Origin: Alentia gelatinosa
Taxonomy: Eukaryota; Annelida; Polychaeta; Phyllodocida; Polynoidae
Assembly (NCBI GenBank): GCA_950022655.1
Contig: OX465583.1
Coordinates: 12,795,298-12,859,297, forward strand
DNA length: 64,000 nucleotides
Direction: 5' to 3'
Shown here: positions 21,309 through 33,195 of the stretch, piece after piece
Layout: each line of letters begins with the position of its first letter
Numbering within the stretch: position 1 is the first letter of the stretch
Notes under the pieces: generated by a model
Database searches by the model: none
What the model was told of the DNA's origin: nothing
Seen by the model: only the letters and a program-made list of their open reading frames with translations
Position numbers and translations under genes: made by a program

Positions 21309-21653
21309 TACACCGACAGGAGGAAACGGGTACATTAGTGGTAGGTAATTATCTCATTCCCCCAGCCCGATCCCAATTACTCCACGTGGTTTGACTATGA
21401 CATGCGGCCGTTTTATTTTGGGGTGGTTAGCGATCACTGTTTGACTGTTCCACCTGATTACCTCGCTTCTGTGGATAATATATTCATGGTTTTTTTAATA
21501 TTTATTACCTGTCTTTTATATATATAAATTTAATGGGTTTTTATGAGCTAAGGGCAATAACACGGATGGAGAATCTACCCCTCATCCCCAAATAGTTTTC
21601 TACCTCCCAAAGACAATGAAAGTGTAGCCTGTAGCATAGCGTGTGCTGAAAGG

Positions 21654-22026
21654 CTAAAGGGCTGGTTCCACCAACAGGATGGATTTGCAGTGGTATATCT
21701 AGGTATATCTTGTTATATCTTACAGTGTCACGATATGTCATTCCTCCTTTGTCACGATACGTCACACACGATGGTTTGTGTATTTTTTCGCGATGATTTA
21801 TGTCTTTTTTGGTGCTCCACCATTGCGACACCTCAAGATCTATTGCCGACATATCACGACATAACTCGATCTAGCGTGACACGAACATGGCACAGGTGCT
21901 TAACCAGACAGATGCATCACAGCAAATATGTGCACGCTTATTCAAAACCTAGCAAGATTCAGCAAGACAACCAAATCGTGACTAATCTCGCTATATCTTT
22001 TGTGTTGGTGGAACAAGCACTTTAAG
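21654..22026. mobile_element. TIR MITE, ~23-bp termini, 373 bp
   Basis: Left terminus CTAAAGGGCTGGTTCCACCA and right terminus TGGTGGAACAAGCACTTTAA are inverted copies. The interior has repeated CACGATAYGTCA motifs. Single copy in the window, no ORF. Superfamily not assigned. Confidence 0.7.
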
Positions 22027-22767
22027 CCTGGATTCCACAGTGCGACCGATCTATGCCGAAACCTGCTGAAATGGAGAACGGGCAGGTTCAGAAAAAAATC
22101 ATAGGAGCATAAATTGTGGAGGGAGCGCCTAATTTGTTTCTGATGGTTTTGGGCGCCAATGCGATTTACCACGCGAGTACATTTACCATGCAAAGAAATT
22201 ATGCAATATTCTTCTATATATTCCGAGGACACCAGAAACTTTCAGATGAAACTTTAGTCTGGTGGAATCATTACTTAACTGAGAAATAGGTCAGGCCAGG
22301 GAAGGAGTGGTCAACTTAGTCCTCGGTGAAAATGAGCGATAATAACTGATAATTTACACATCCTCTTCCACGGCGCCACACACCAGGACACGGATGTAAT
22401 AACTGTCGTGGTGTGTCTCGATCATTTACACACGATCCGATCCTATCTTCTTTTAGATTTCCAGCTCAAATAATCTGTTTATCTTTCCATTTCGTGATTC
22501 ACACATAAGCTGAAGTAGACACGATTTACCAGACTATGACTCAGTTTTAAGGATAAAGTATACAAAATGTCCGTTCTCATAATATTATGATGTTGTTTCA
22601 GTGACAATATATACATGGGCATTGGCTTAATCATACTTCGCCGGTATGCTAGATGTCTGTCCTGTTTGTCTGTCAAACTTAATTTTAGTTCCTTACGTGA
22701 GGTTTCATAGAACCGATGTTGTGACTTAAAAGGGAACTCACGAGATGAAAATAACTTTCTGAAATTT

Positions 22768-22893
22768 TGGACCCGCACCCCCTCTCCCAATCTTGTACGC
22801 AATAGAACAAAGAGGGAGCATACGCAGATTTTCCAAAATTTCTGACCCCCCCCCCCACCCCCCCCCCCTCGGTACTTTATGGATGGCCCCTTG
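22768..22893. mobile_element. GGGGCCATCC-TIR MITE, left-truncated
   Basis: Core CTTGTACGCAATAGAACAAA and right end TACTTTATGGATGGCCCC. It includes C-runs of about 11 and 10. Confidence 0.75.
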
Positions 22894-22974
22894 GTCCACT
22901 GAGTTTGACGGCAGAGTAACTCACGTAGCGAAGCTGAGCAAATTAGGTAACGGTCAACGAGTTCCGCCATCACC

Positions 22975-23260
22975 CGCCAGGAAATTGAAAGATGGCGCCA
23001 CTGTATTCGGAGGGGGGGGGGGGGGACCACTGTTATCAGTTGTTATAATCTATAGATGATATTGATCCGAGGCTTAATTTCCTCTATGGCAAGTCCCCAA
23101 AAATGTTTTTGATAAAATTCATTGCTAATTGGTCCTGCCACCTGGTGTTTTGGATGGCGTCGGGGGAAAGATGGACGCTTCCATCGTACAATAGCTATGT
23201 GCCCTATAAGGCAGGGTGTGTCAAATCCTATGAGCTAGTAAAGGGGGGTGTTCCAGTTAG
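22975..23260. repeat. Dispersed repeat (CACTGTTATCAGTTGTTATA family)
   Basis: It matches 46692-46945 through CCACTGTTATCAGTTGTTAT, AATTGGTCCTG, CACCTGGTGTTTTRGATGGC and ACAATRGCTATGTGCC. It contains a G13 run. A tail-only piece lies at 33735-33795. Unknown class. Confidence 0.7.
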
Positions 23261-23963
23261 TACAACCATTACGGTTGGATCGATCACGAGTCAAATAAAA
23301 CTCTAGAGATCAATTCATGTTTTGTCTAGTCCGAGAAACTTTGACTGCCTGACAGACAGTCAGAGAGCACAACCGCTTATTCCCATAGTACAGAAAATCA
23401 CTTCCTTGGTTCTAAGTAATCCTGTCAATATCAGTGCATGTTAATGCGCCCTTACCTTCAGAGATGTATAATAAATCCTTTTTGATTATAAAAGTTCCTG
23501 TTTTGTTCCTGTGTGTCACTTCTTGGAGCCTTTTTGTACAACTCATTTCACCACTTCTGACTCATATCGGCCATATTGGATACACTGATGCCTGGCGTCC
23601 CCTGTGTGGGATGCACTGCGCATTTGAAGCCGCCATTTTGGGGGATTCTCCCGCCTGTAGAATGCACTGACATGGATTTTACAAAGACTGGATGATCTAT
23701 TATTTAGAACTAATGCAAAGGTAGGGAATCACTTTCATTCTACTGCATTTTGTCTCAGGAAACTGTATACTATAAAATCGGAAAGATTCAACCTATATTT
23801 ATAAGGAAAACGGCTGCTGTGCTGAGCTGTACCAATCTGTCCGACCAGTTAGCCAAGGGCTCTATGGGTGCCCTCTGACTGTCCGCACCGCTAGACAGTC
23901 AGAGCCTCTCGGACTAGTTTTGTCAAGACTTTTGCCAACTGCCTCCTTGGTCAGCGTCCCTAA
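23261..23963. other. No gene recognised
   Basis: Unique sequence. A 78-codon ORF at 23434-23670 has a hydrophobic stretch but no recognisable family. CAGACAGTCAGAG-like inverted motifs recur at 23350 and 23890. Confidence 0.4.
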
Positions 23964-24757
23964 TTGTTTGTTTGTTGTTGGTTTGATTTAACGTCCAGTT
24001 AACCATTGCAGGTTCTCACCAGACTTTCTCAAGGTTCTTTTACACCACAAGGGTGGTGATCGAATCTATGAAATGAATTTAGGTAGAAACCTCACCCCTA
24101 CACATTTATCGAGGTGAGAGTTCTTTTACTTCCCACACCACATAGACATGGTATGAGAAGGATTGGCCTTTGATATAGCAGTAAGTCTACGACTGCTGGG
24201 GGTGAAGGAGAAAAGTGGCTGCAGTGGGACCTGAATCAACAAAGTCTGACAACCTTGGTATTACAAGTCCAGCGTACAACATACTATGGAGAAACCAAAC
24301 AAGAGTTAGTCATGTCGTTGTTTATCACAGGACGGCAAGATCGCATATTACTGCGCAAGGGGAAGCCGAGAGCAGTAATACGCCATCTTGCCGGAGTGCG
24401 ATGAACAATGACATGACTGACTCGAGTTTGGTTTAGAATTTATCCTACCCCGCCCGTCTAAATTACTTCTACATTAACAAATGATGTCTTTTGTCAAGTG
24501 TATCCCACTAGAGCGATATTTTTCATTTTTCTGAACTGCAGACCGAATACAGTGACCCTATGTTAAGCCTATGGAGTTTTTTATTAGGGGTAGGATAAAA
24601 CAAAGATACAACGATCTGTTCTGAAAGTCAGTGTCTGTACAAGAGGCATAGGTCTTCTGTACCATTCCTCTGCAGAACGTAGCACAAGGTATCAGGATGT
24701 ATACGCCTGATACTTCACCTGGTGGGGTGGGAAGAGGCTTTGCTAACTCTTGCTACA
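23964..24757 (-). mobile_element. Composite SINE-T copy, interrupted by an HC element
   Basis: Antisense SINE-T from the tail (GGTTTGATTTAACGTCCAGT) to a degraded tRNA-like head, then a ~160-bp module (ACAAAGATACAACGATCTGT ... GCTTTGCTAACTCTTGCTAC) that also follows the SINE at 58571-58739. The HC element at 24285-24598 lies exactly at the SINE/module junction, which is uninterrupted at 58578/58579. Confidence 0.75.
24285..24598 (-). mobile_element. HC element, subfamily B, with empty-site proof of no TSD
   Basis: In its own orientation it starts TTATCCTACCCC and ends GGTTTCTCCATA. The paralogous site at 58571-58585 reads CAACATAC|AACAAAG without the element. Here it reads CAACATAC, then 314 bp, then AACAAAG. 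Nothing is duplicated or lost. The hairpin has GAGTTAGTCATG arms with GCAGTAATAC beside the loop. Confidence 0.88.
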
Positions 24758-24759
24758 AA

Positions 24760-25507
24760 ATAAAATCCCTGTCCTCAAAATGGCCGGGGAGTCTAAAAGT
24801 GTCGGCGTGGACGTCTGGATTAAATAACAACCGTTCTCGTCCCAGCTCTCTCTTTGGATGTGTTGATATATCGATTCATAAGAAACGTGGGAGGTAAAAA
24901 CAAAATGTCGGTCTCCACCAGACCGCGGAGATGCTGTATGATGTACAGCTAAATTTAGCAGGAGGATGATCCAAATACGAGGTACGTTAAATAGGCGGAT
25001 ACAACATATTGACGCCACACGTTAACAGGATAAACGTCTCAACCTGGTCGCAAGGTAACCAAGCCATGGAACCATCATATGACACAGGAGTAAATCTGAG
25101 TACTTGATCGTAGCCCCAACTCCTAAAATCTAGACACATGCCAGATTACCTCTTCTCATCCTCATTGTTGTATTTTGTTCATTATTTACCTTATTACATA
25201 GTTTTGTACTAAATTGATACATGTGTATTACTCACTATATATTAGCACCTTCCGAATAGGAATATGTTTCTTTAGCACCGGTTACTTGTTCGTATGTTTA
25301 CTTGTTATATTCATAATGTGATGAAAGAAATAATATGAAAGCAATGTACGAAGTATTCATGATGTCACAAGATTGATGGAAGATCGGGGTCCATTGTACC
25401 ATCGAATCATACCTAATAAAAAAATAAAAAAATAAAAGAAATATCTTGAGCATTTGACCAGTATAAATAAAGGTTTTTTTTAGAAGCCACCTAGGGACTA
25501 TCCAAAG
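24760..25507. other. No gene recognised
   Basis: Unique AT-rich sequence with ORFs of 66-91 codons that lack motifs. Confidence 0.4.
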
Positions 25508-25655
25508 TTTGGACCCCCCCCCCCCCCCCCCATCCCCCTCCCGACCTTGTACGCAATAGAACAAAGAGGGAGCATATATGTAAAATTTTCAGGATTTTTG
25601 ACTCACCACCACCCGCCCCCCTCAGTGCGTACGTACTTTATGGATGGTCTCTTAT
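25508..25655. mobile_element. GGGGCCATCC-TIR MITE
   Basis: Core CTTGTACGCAATAGAACAAA, right end TACTTTATGGATGG. It includes a C-run of 16. The termini are degraded (GGTCTC in place of GGCCCC). Confidence 0.75.
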
Positions 25656-25731
25656 GAATTATACATATCACAGCACACAAGACTGTTATCAAATATTATT
25701 GAGTATCATTATTGAATATCATTGAGAGATT

Positions 25732-25924
25732 TGTTTGGGTAGTTTAACGTCCAATATGTTCAATTAAGCTTACTTTGAGTTTGACCAAATCTATGAGATG
25801 AATTTAGGTAGAAATCTCACCCCTACACGTTTACCGAGGTAAGAGTTCTTTTACTTCCCACACCACATAGACATGGTATGAGAAGGATTGGCCTTTGATA
25901 TAGCAGTAAATCTACCACTGCGTT
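25732..25924 (-). mobile_element. SINE-T, 5'-truncated, 11-bp TSD
   Basis: Antisense copy from GTTTGGGTAGTTTAACGTCC to CAGTAAATCTACCACTGC. It lacks the tRNA-like head. It is flanked by ATTGAGAGATT at 25721-25731 and 25925-25935. The TSD supports retroposition. Confidence 0.85.
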
Positions 25925-26130
25925 ATTGAGAGATTCTACTAGGACACAGCTGTGTGTGATGATGCTACTGGGTGAATGTATTATTTTGGTGAATGATGCA
26001 TATACCAGCATGACAGTATGATGTGATTGTAACTTTGTGTCAATAATAAGATTATTAAAACGTGGCTGGAACACCTCTACTACAAGCCGATGCTACCTTG
26101 ATAATGACAACTTCCTGTCACTTTTGAACC

Positions 26131-26408
26131 CAGGGATGTCAGTTGGGGTCAGAAAAAAACAAGGAAATAATTTTCTTGGCAATACATGGTTAGACATTTA
26201 ATAGAATTATATAAACACCAAAAAGACCTGAAATATAGTAGATACAATTAACATTATCACTACGGAACATGGGTCTGGAGGCAAATTGATTGGGGAATCT
26301 ATGAGTATTTTTTAGTTGTTATGTTCATTTTACAGAAGAAAAAAAGGTTTCTTATTCCAAAAATGAAAACAAGGAATTCCGCGGAAACAAGGAAAACTGA
26401 CATCCCTG
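26131..26408. mobile_element. CAGGGATG-TIR MITE with 6-bp TSD
   Basis: Starts CAGGGATGTCAGTTGGGG and ends AAACTGACATCCCTG. It is flanked by TGAACC at 26125-26130 and 26409-26414. The family's CAGGG termini resemble hAT, but hAT normally makes 8-bp duplications. Confidence 0.82.
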
Positions 26409-26414
26409 TGAACC

Positions 26415-27325
26415 AGGTTACTATGGTATCTCCAGGCTAACAATTGTTACCTATGTAACAACAATCGCTGCCACCTTGGGAACCGGGTGTCACCGTGTTC
26501 TCACTCTCCAGCACAGTTGAATTTTTTTTTTTTTAAATTGGTGTCAATAATTAAGTTAAACCCCAAAAAGTTATATACAAATGAAATTCGTTCAGGTGCA
26601 ATAAAGAAATAGTCAAAGACTAAGGTAACAGGAGTATAAACCATCCTGATGAAGTTCAGCGAAATGAATCTTACATTTTTCTACCTATCGACGCCCCATG
26701 TTGTTCTGTTTTTTGAATCGTAAAATCCCAATAATAAATAAGTTATAATCTTTTTTTTGCATCTTAAGTCTTCTGTGGACGGTCTACAAGTTGTGTCATG
26801 TTCCTAGTGTGAGATGAAGTGGCTCAAGAGGATGTAGAAATCAGATCATATCCGTCAACCTACGACATCCTTAGTGGTCTTAAAATATTATATTCCATAG
26901 TATCACACAGAGTATTAACTGCATTCAACGTCAGTATTCATTTTAGATATCGATATAGATTTCCTCAAGTCCCCTATTTCTGTTATCAAAAGGTCGGATT
27001 AAGTAACCCTTTTCTAACCTTGAGTGGGTGTACATGTTTAACGCCAAATATCATTTTCTTACTTCCAACGGAAAGATAAGTCTGTAGTCTATATACAGAT
27101 GATATTTGATGACAGCCAGAACTTCCTTCACAATCGACGTAAGTTGAGAATGATGTGCCAGTTAGATCAGATTAGATGATTTTTTTTAATTGTTAAATTT
27201 CATTTCACATTACAAACGTTCACTCGTCAACGGGCGATTTTCCACATAAGTGTCACGAACATACATAAAGATACAATATTTACAGTGACAAGACAAGGAA
27301 ACTCATTTATACATCATCTTTCTAT
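26415..27325. other. No gene recognised
   Basis: AT-rich unique sequence. The 86-codon ORF at 26819-27079 starts with a non-ATG codon and has no motif. Confidence 0.4.
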
Positions 27326-27697
27326 ACGGCATATAGCCTATGAGCCATGGGGGCCGCCATGACGCCCCCGAGTAGGTGTTCTTCACTATTGGAGGTGAAA
27401 AAATAGGTGTTCTTCACTAAAGGAGGTGGAAAAGAAGTGAGTGATAATTGGGAAATGTCACAACTTTAGCCTTGCTCACATATTTATATAGAGTGTTCCA
27501 TATGGAAAATATTATGTCTTGGGTTTAATCATTATGTCATCCTGCTTTGGGATGTGTGTAGAGAGTCAAGGGAACCATAGTAAAATATTGAAAGGCAGTT
27601 GAATTTTGTAAGAACAAAGAGCCAGAATACAGGTTTGTCCCCCGACCACCTGGTGACTGCTTCGTGAACTAACAATGGCTCTGTCCCCTATAGATTA
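27326..27697. repeat. Dispersed ~390-bp repeat, full copy
   Basis: It matches 38966-39360 from CATATAGCCTATGAGCCATG to GGCTCTGTCCCCTATAG. An internal ~33-bp unit (GTAGGTGTTCTTCACTAWWG) is doubled. No coding potential. Confidence 0.8.
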
Positions 27698-28369
27698 TGC
27701 ACCTCAGTCTTCTGACCTCGTTTTCCAGGTTTCTCGACCAAATACTTAAATATCTAATACTCGGTGTATTTCTGAATTTGAATCTTTCCAGTTCCTAACA
27801 TTTTTGTGTTTCATGACTTAAACCTGACCTAAAAAGTTGCTCCTATATATAACCATGAGTGTCGATATTTTTCTATTTTTGGCACTTGCGTCTTTATTCT
27901 TAGATTTTGGTCTCCTCTTGTTCTATTAGTTTGTCTTTCAAAGACGTGTTTGGGATCTTGTGTCAACAATTTTATCAATGATGGTAAATGTCCAGCTCGT
28001 CTAGTTCCTAATCACCTTACTTTACATTTGTCTTGCAACACTTGTATACTAGAGTTTAGGTTATCCCCAATGCTAATCTCATGGCACAGCATATGTGGCA
28101 ACCAAGGTGGCTTCTCGACAAGGCCAGATGCCTGTTTCAGCAACGCGTTTGGGTACAGGGTTTCTGGATACGTTTCAAGATATGCTTGACTCTATGACAA
28201 AATTACGTTTTGCATGGCATATTTACATGGTCTATATGGAAACCTACTGAGACCTACGTTTAGTTACCAGTAAAGACAAGCAATCTAACGGCTATATATT
28301 AGCAGGGATGAGGAAACAACCGAAATTTAAAAGGCTCATAAAGAGCAATGATTTATAACATAATGGTGA

Positions 28370-28490
28370 CACAGAATGGCTATGGATCGATATATATCAT
28401 AACACTGCGAATATTCTCGGTGTATATGAGATGCTGTAATTTCATCATTTGTCGGAAAACTTGCCTCCATACACATATGGCTAAAACAGC
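28370..28490. repeat. Short dispersed repeat (ATCGATATATAT...GTCGGAAAACTTGC)
   Basis: It shares GGCTATGRATCGATATATAT, CTAACACTRCG-type sequence and TTGTCGRAAAACTTGC with 35277-35400. About 120 bp, unknown class. Confidence 0.55.
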
Positions 28491-30416
28491 TGCTGCTGGT
28501 GTATTTTTATACCTACTTGCACGCACTAGATACATCATCTAGAGGTTATAGTGGTCAGATTGAACTTTCAGTGTGCTTCCAGAAAACTATCCCTTTACTA
28601 TCTGCATGCAGTTCACTGTGATAGTGAGAACAGAGCAGGGAGCCAGTGTTTCAGGGTCTTAGAGGTGTACCCAGCTGACCATGACCAATCACTCAAGACC
28701 AAAATACCTCAAGACACATTGGTGCTTGATGTGTTGGTATCCTAGATAGGCAGTTGCAGAAATGGCAAGTTGACTGGGTGCAAGTGGGTTACAGAAAACT
28801 ATCCATAGGCTAATTCTAACTCAAACCTTTTAATTGTTATTCATTTTGACTGCACGCTCATTCATCTATGATGAACATACTATTAGCTCCTAGTATACCC
28901 ATGTAGTGGTCGCCGGGTTAGGCTAGTTACTTGACCATGATGGTTGAACTAACCCTACATCAGGTATTGCTACCATGTGAGCTGCCACATCACAGGTCAG
29001 CTTGAGGGTCAGCTTGAGGTCAGAAAGAACCAAAGGCCTTTCAACCCAAACCAACACTCCAACACACATATACAGTAAATAAGCGTCTATTCGTCATAAT
29101 ATGATGGTGCTTTATACCTAGCCGAAACTAGGTAACTCAAAGGTGGGTCGGGTACAATCAACCGAAGTTGAATAACCCTGATCCAACTACCAAAAGAGTA
29201 CAGAAAAGCCCACACTCAGTGAGAACCCAGGTATGCTCCTCTCTCGAGAAGCACGACGAGTGATGTGCCGGCCTAGCCGCGACCCTGACTACATACATAC
29301 AGTCGGGTTACGTAACAAGAGGCGACCCCATAGCACCTACATGCATGGGTTTGGCTCTTTTACGCACAGCCAAGGGCAGACACAACATACCCTCTACCGA
29401 GAAAGAAACAAACCACCACTCAATCCCCACACCTATAATGACTAGCAATGATAGATGGGTCCATTTATCGCGTGGGTATACTCTACATGATCTCATCCCT
29501 CTAGACCATCTGTGTAAACGTGCACAGAGCACACACGGGGTGTGTTCTGACATGATATGTCACCCCCGGCCCCAAACCCCGCCCCCAGCCCCACTTCCTC
29601 AACATCTGCTGCCATGATGGTCGCGTGTTTTTATCTGTCGGCCTCCTCACCCCCGTCTAAACGCCGTGACACGCAGTCACGAGTGGTGCAGGGTGAATAG
29701 TCACGAGCGGTGCAGGGTTAATGCTCTATAATGTCAAGATTTCCCAGGGTAATCTCGCGGAATCGCGTATAATCTCGTCCTTGTCACGTGGTCACATCAG
29801 AACATCATCATGTCATTACGTTCTGTGATTGTGGGTTTGTAGTCCCAGAGATGTGTGCCTAAACGCAAGAATCAACCTTACTAAAAAAAAAATATTAAAA
29901 AAAAATAAAAAAAATAGAATCAACCTTGCCCATGGTCTCCTTCCCATTTTTCATTATTATTTCCCTTTCACCCCCATCCTGGCTTTTATAATCGTCAGCA
30001 AACAGAAATGTGTGAACTAGTTCATGGTTTTCTACTCTCGGGTCCGCAGTGTTTGAGCCTGCTGGGGACTGATCGTCAGCCAACATTTCACGAGGGTTAT
30101 TGTGTCTAAAAACCGAAGACGTTTACAAACAAGTTCCGTTCTCCGTTTCAACACTGTGTTTCCCTTCTAAATGCACTAGCGCCTTAAGCAAAGGACTAGG
30201 TTTTGTTCTCACTTAAGACAATACAGCGAAAGCCATTGAGAGGGTTCTTTTTACAAGTGGGTTGAATAAATAAGAAACTCAATTTACAGGTCACCCTTTC
30301 CAAAGGCATGCATCACACACAACATTCCTCTTATGATGAATGTATGCGCAAAGGTATTTTAGAGAATACTCAGTGTTATCATGTATGTTTTCGACACTTA
30401 CTTTGCACTTATAATG
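28491..30416. other. No gene recognised
   Basis: Mostly unique sequence. AGTCACGAGYGGTGCAGGGT occurs twice in tandem near 29674-29720. ORFs of 60-90 codons without motifs. An A-rich run lies at 29884-29915. Confidence 0.4.
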
Positions 30417-30691
30417 TTTTCTCCCACCCCTGGTATTTTTGTTCCATAGGCTTAACATTGGGAACTTGTTCTCCATGCCCTACGAGTATTGCAGTCCATT
30501 CTCCATGGTCTATATCCTGTGTGCTGTCTGTTCTTTCAGTGTGTACAGGGGTGAGATAAATACAGAAAGCAACTTGTTTTGATCAAAGTTGTTGTTCTCC
30601 AACTCGTTTGAATGCTATGTTATATTCGCTCGGTTGTCCCTTCATTCATATCAACGACGACTTTGACCAAAACTTATTGGTTTCTCCTTTA
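30417..30691 (+). mobile_element. HC element, subfamily C
   Basis: The 5' end is degraded (TTTTCTCCCACCCCTGG). It carries CATAGGCTTAACATTGGG and CAGGGGTGAGATAA, and ends GGTTTCTCCTTTA|GT. The right half of the hairpin is partly deleted relative to 45896-46181. Confidence 0.82.
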
Positions 30692-30746
30692 GTATTTGAT
30701 TTGATTATCAAGGTAGCATCTGGCTTACTAGGAGGTGTTATAACCA

Positions 30747-30842
30747 AGTTACTTGTGGATGGCCTATATGAGCCTGTAAGTTACTTGTGGATAGCCTATA
30801 TGAGCCTGTAAGTTACTTCTAGATGGCCTATATGAGCCTGTA
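30747..30842. repeat. 32-bp tandem repeat, 3 units
   Basis: AGTTACTTGTGGATGGCCTA then TATGAGCCTGTA, three near-identical units. Confidence 0.9.
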
Positions 30843-31258
30843 AATTTCTAAGAGATTATCTGAAAATGTATGGCATAGCTATTCTCATGAACTTAACGAA
30901 ATTGTGGTATCATAGTATTGAGTGACGGTTTTTTTATCGAAATATATTTACTTGTGTACTTATTATGTTTAGCTAGCTAGTTATAGCATTTGGTGTCGTA
31001 GAGAGATGTGAACGAGTACCACGGCTGGATGAGAATTTAAACAGGGATGTATTTGCCTTTTCCTGTTCAGGGTAAATAAATCGATCCAAACTCTGCACTT
31101 ATATGACTACTAGAATGCCTCAGAGTAACACCTGTTGGTTCTTGAACTAAAGACATGCATGTGTCTCTACCCTGCCCTACTGCTGACCTAATACAAGAGT
31201 AGATAGTTCCTGGATCATCTGCAGGCTGGCAAATCTACAAACCGTAATCTGTACCCGG

Positions 31259-31314
31259 CCAGGGAGCTGTTTCAAAACCATAGACTTAACCCACGTTTTG
31301 AAACAGCTCCCTGG
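31259..31314. repeat. Perfect 20-bp-arm hairpin, 56 bp
   Basis: CCAGGGAGCTGTTTCAAAAC and GTTTTGAAACAGCTCCCTGG are exact inverted copies around a 16-nt loop (CATAGACTTAACCCAC). Either a miniature TIR element or a small transcribed hairpin. No clear TSD. Confidence 0.85.
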
Positions 31315-31399
31315 GCAGGTCTGTATATACATCATAAAGGCACAGAGCCGTAGCTTACTTGTGGATGATGGCAGGCTTCAGGTATTTGGGATCCACCGG

Positions 31400-32050
31400 T
31401 TCCTCCATGGTTTGTGAATGCCTCAGGAAGAAGCAGCAGTGGTGGTAGAACCCTGCCTATTATCACTGCCTCCTCGTCCCTCCAGGGGTTTGTGTTTGTG
31501 TGTCAGGACACCCGGGCCACGCATTCGACACTACCGGGGGCGCGCTCAATCCAGGCGGGGTGTGCTGCCAGGTAGGCCGGGGTCGTGGTCGGGGGGATTC
31601 CCACCAGATACACCTACTCCTGTTGGGTGATGGTGATACTCCACTGTGTGGGTAGAGAGGGGAGGAGGGAGTAGTAGGTGTGTGGGCTGGAGTCGCGGGG
31701 CCAACTCCTGGTGCTACTGATCCTATACCGCCTGCTCTTCCTTCCCCTCCTCCCGGTGGCACTCCCCGAGCCCCGGCCAGACCAGGCGGCGGGCCGGTTG
31801 GCTGGCGCCGGGAGCCCGGGTCGGGGGGTGGGAGGAGGGGAGGAGTGGGGGCGGGGGGTGGAGGGACCAGGACCTACTTCTATACGGTGTTTCCTTTTTG
31901 TTTGCGCGTCTGGTCATATCGGATTTTTACCATCCCATATCACCGTGCAGACTCTGCAGGCAGTGTGTGTGAGTGTAACTGGTTTGTGTTTGTTTTGTGT
32001 CAATACGGACAGTTTAGGTGAGGGCGGGATGATGTGATGTGCCACAGGGA
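31400..32050. other. GC-rich island, possible exon/promoter, strand unclear
   Basis: High GC with open frames on both strands up to about 119 codons. One plus frame is hydrophobic (LLVLLILYRLLFLPLLPVAL) but is preceded at once by a stop and lacks an acceptor. No frame is clearly better, so no CDS is called. Confidence 0.35.
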
Positions 32051-32216
32051 GTACCACGCCCCTTGTGACAACTACATATATGCCCAGCCCACTCCCCATC
32101 ACAGTCCACCTCCTCACCACACACCTACCCACAAACCACCACACATACTCCGATAGTGACGCCCCTCCCCGGTATAGGGCACAGAGTGATTGCTAGTGCT
32201 ACCTTCATCTGCCAGG

Positions 32217-32533
32217 TTTTTGGTTTGTTTATATTTAACGTCCCAGGGGATCCTGAGGGTATATATAGGGACTCACTCATGGTTCAGCTTTTCTTACTGG
32301 TTTTACCCCACAAGGGCGGTGATCGAAAGTTTAAGATGAATTTAGGTAGAAATCTCACCCCTACACATTTACCGAGGTGAGTTTTACTTCCCACACCACA
32401 TGGACATGGTATGAGAGGGGTTGGCCTTTGATATAGCAGTAAATCTACCATTGTTGGGGGTGAAGAAGAAAGGTGGCTACATTGGGACTCGACCCCACAA
32501 TCTTAGGTTTACAAGTCCAGTGCCTTAACTCCC
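32217..32533 (-). mobile_element. SINE-T, near full length
   Basis: Antisense copy from TTTGTTTATATTTAACGTCC through CAGTAAATCTACCATTG to the tRNA-like end TTTACAAGTCCAGTGCCTTA. Read in the sense direction it has a tRNA-like head with an A box-like and a B box-like segment. Confidence 0.8.
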
Positions 32534-33195
32534 CACCCAGGTGGGTTCCGCTGTAGTGTGGTTTATCACTTAAACTCAGCCTTCTGGAGGGTGGAGCTTT
32601 TTCTTTAGTTTATCCTTCATAGATGCTTTAACAATTTTGTAATGGGGCATTACTCAGTGTGTCTAGCTATCATGAAATCCTGAGCTGCATTGATTATCTC
32701 TGTATGTTGTTTTTCATCATGAATACAACTATCTTCACAAAAGTCATGGAAAAAAAGTTTGCCAATGACACATTTGTTAATCATACCGAAAATGTTTTAA
32801 CGTTATACTTTACCACCTGCCACCAAGATGACGGATTAGAGCGTCAGTAGTTACTTACCTGGAAAATAAAAGAACAAAAACATTTTACTGACACAGAACA
32901 TACAATCATGGCATATCAACAAGTTCATAATCAAAGAAGGGTAAGGTAGGTGGAGGGGTAGCGCGTGGGCATGATGGCCGCTACACTGGCCACCAGAGAT
33001 ACTACACTAGTTAGCTCTAGTCAGGTTAAATCCGTGACCACCTTGACCCAATACATGTAAGTGTCTGAGGATCTTTTGGAGTGCTTGGAGAGTGAATTAT
33101 TTTATACTTATCTTATACATTCACATTCACATATTTTTATTAAATTTTGTTTGTATTTTATAAAGAAACTAAACATAAACATAGGCTCCATTATC
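32534..33195. other. Short repeat at 32972-33058; otherwise nothing recognised
   Basis: A copy of the ACACTGGCCACCAGAG repeat lies at 32972-33058. The rest is unique sequence. Confidence 0.5.

Noticed and set aside
22479..23030. 183-codon minus-strand ORF, the longest in the window
   Set aside because: It runs through a GGGGCCATCC MITE (source of the Gly run) and part of another repeat. Composition changes across the junctions, and nothing suggests a protein.
25505..25530. C/G homopolymer runs (also 22850, 23014, 39010, 42481, 50702) as functional sites
   Set aside because: They lie inside repeats or low-complexity DNA, and their lengths may be sequencing artefacts.
31678..32037. Secreted-protein-like plus-strand ORF with a hydrophobic N-terminal stretch
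   Set aside because: A TAG lies directly upstream, there is no ATG, and the purine-rich sequence before it cannot serve as an acceptor. GC-rich DNA alone explains the open frame.
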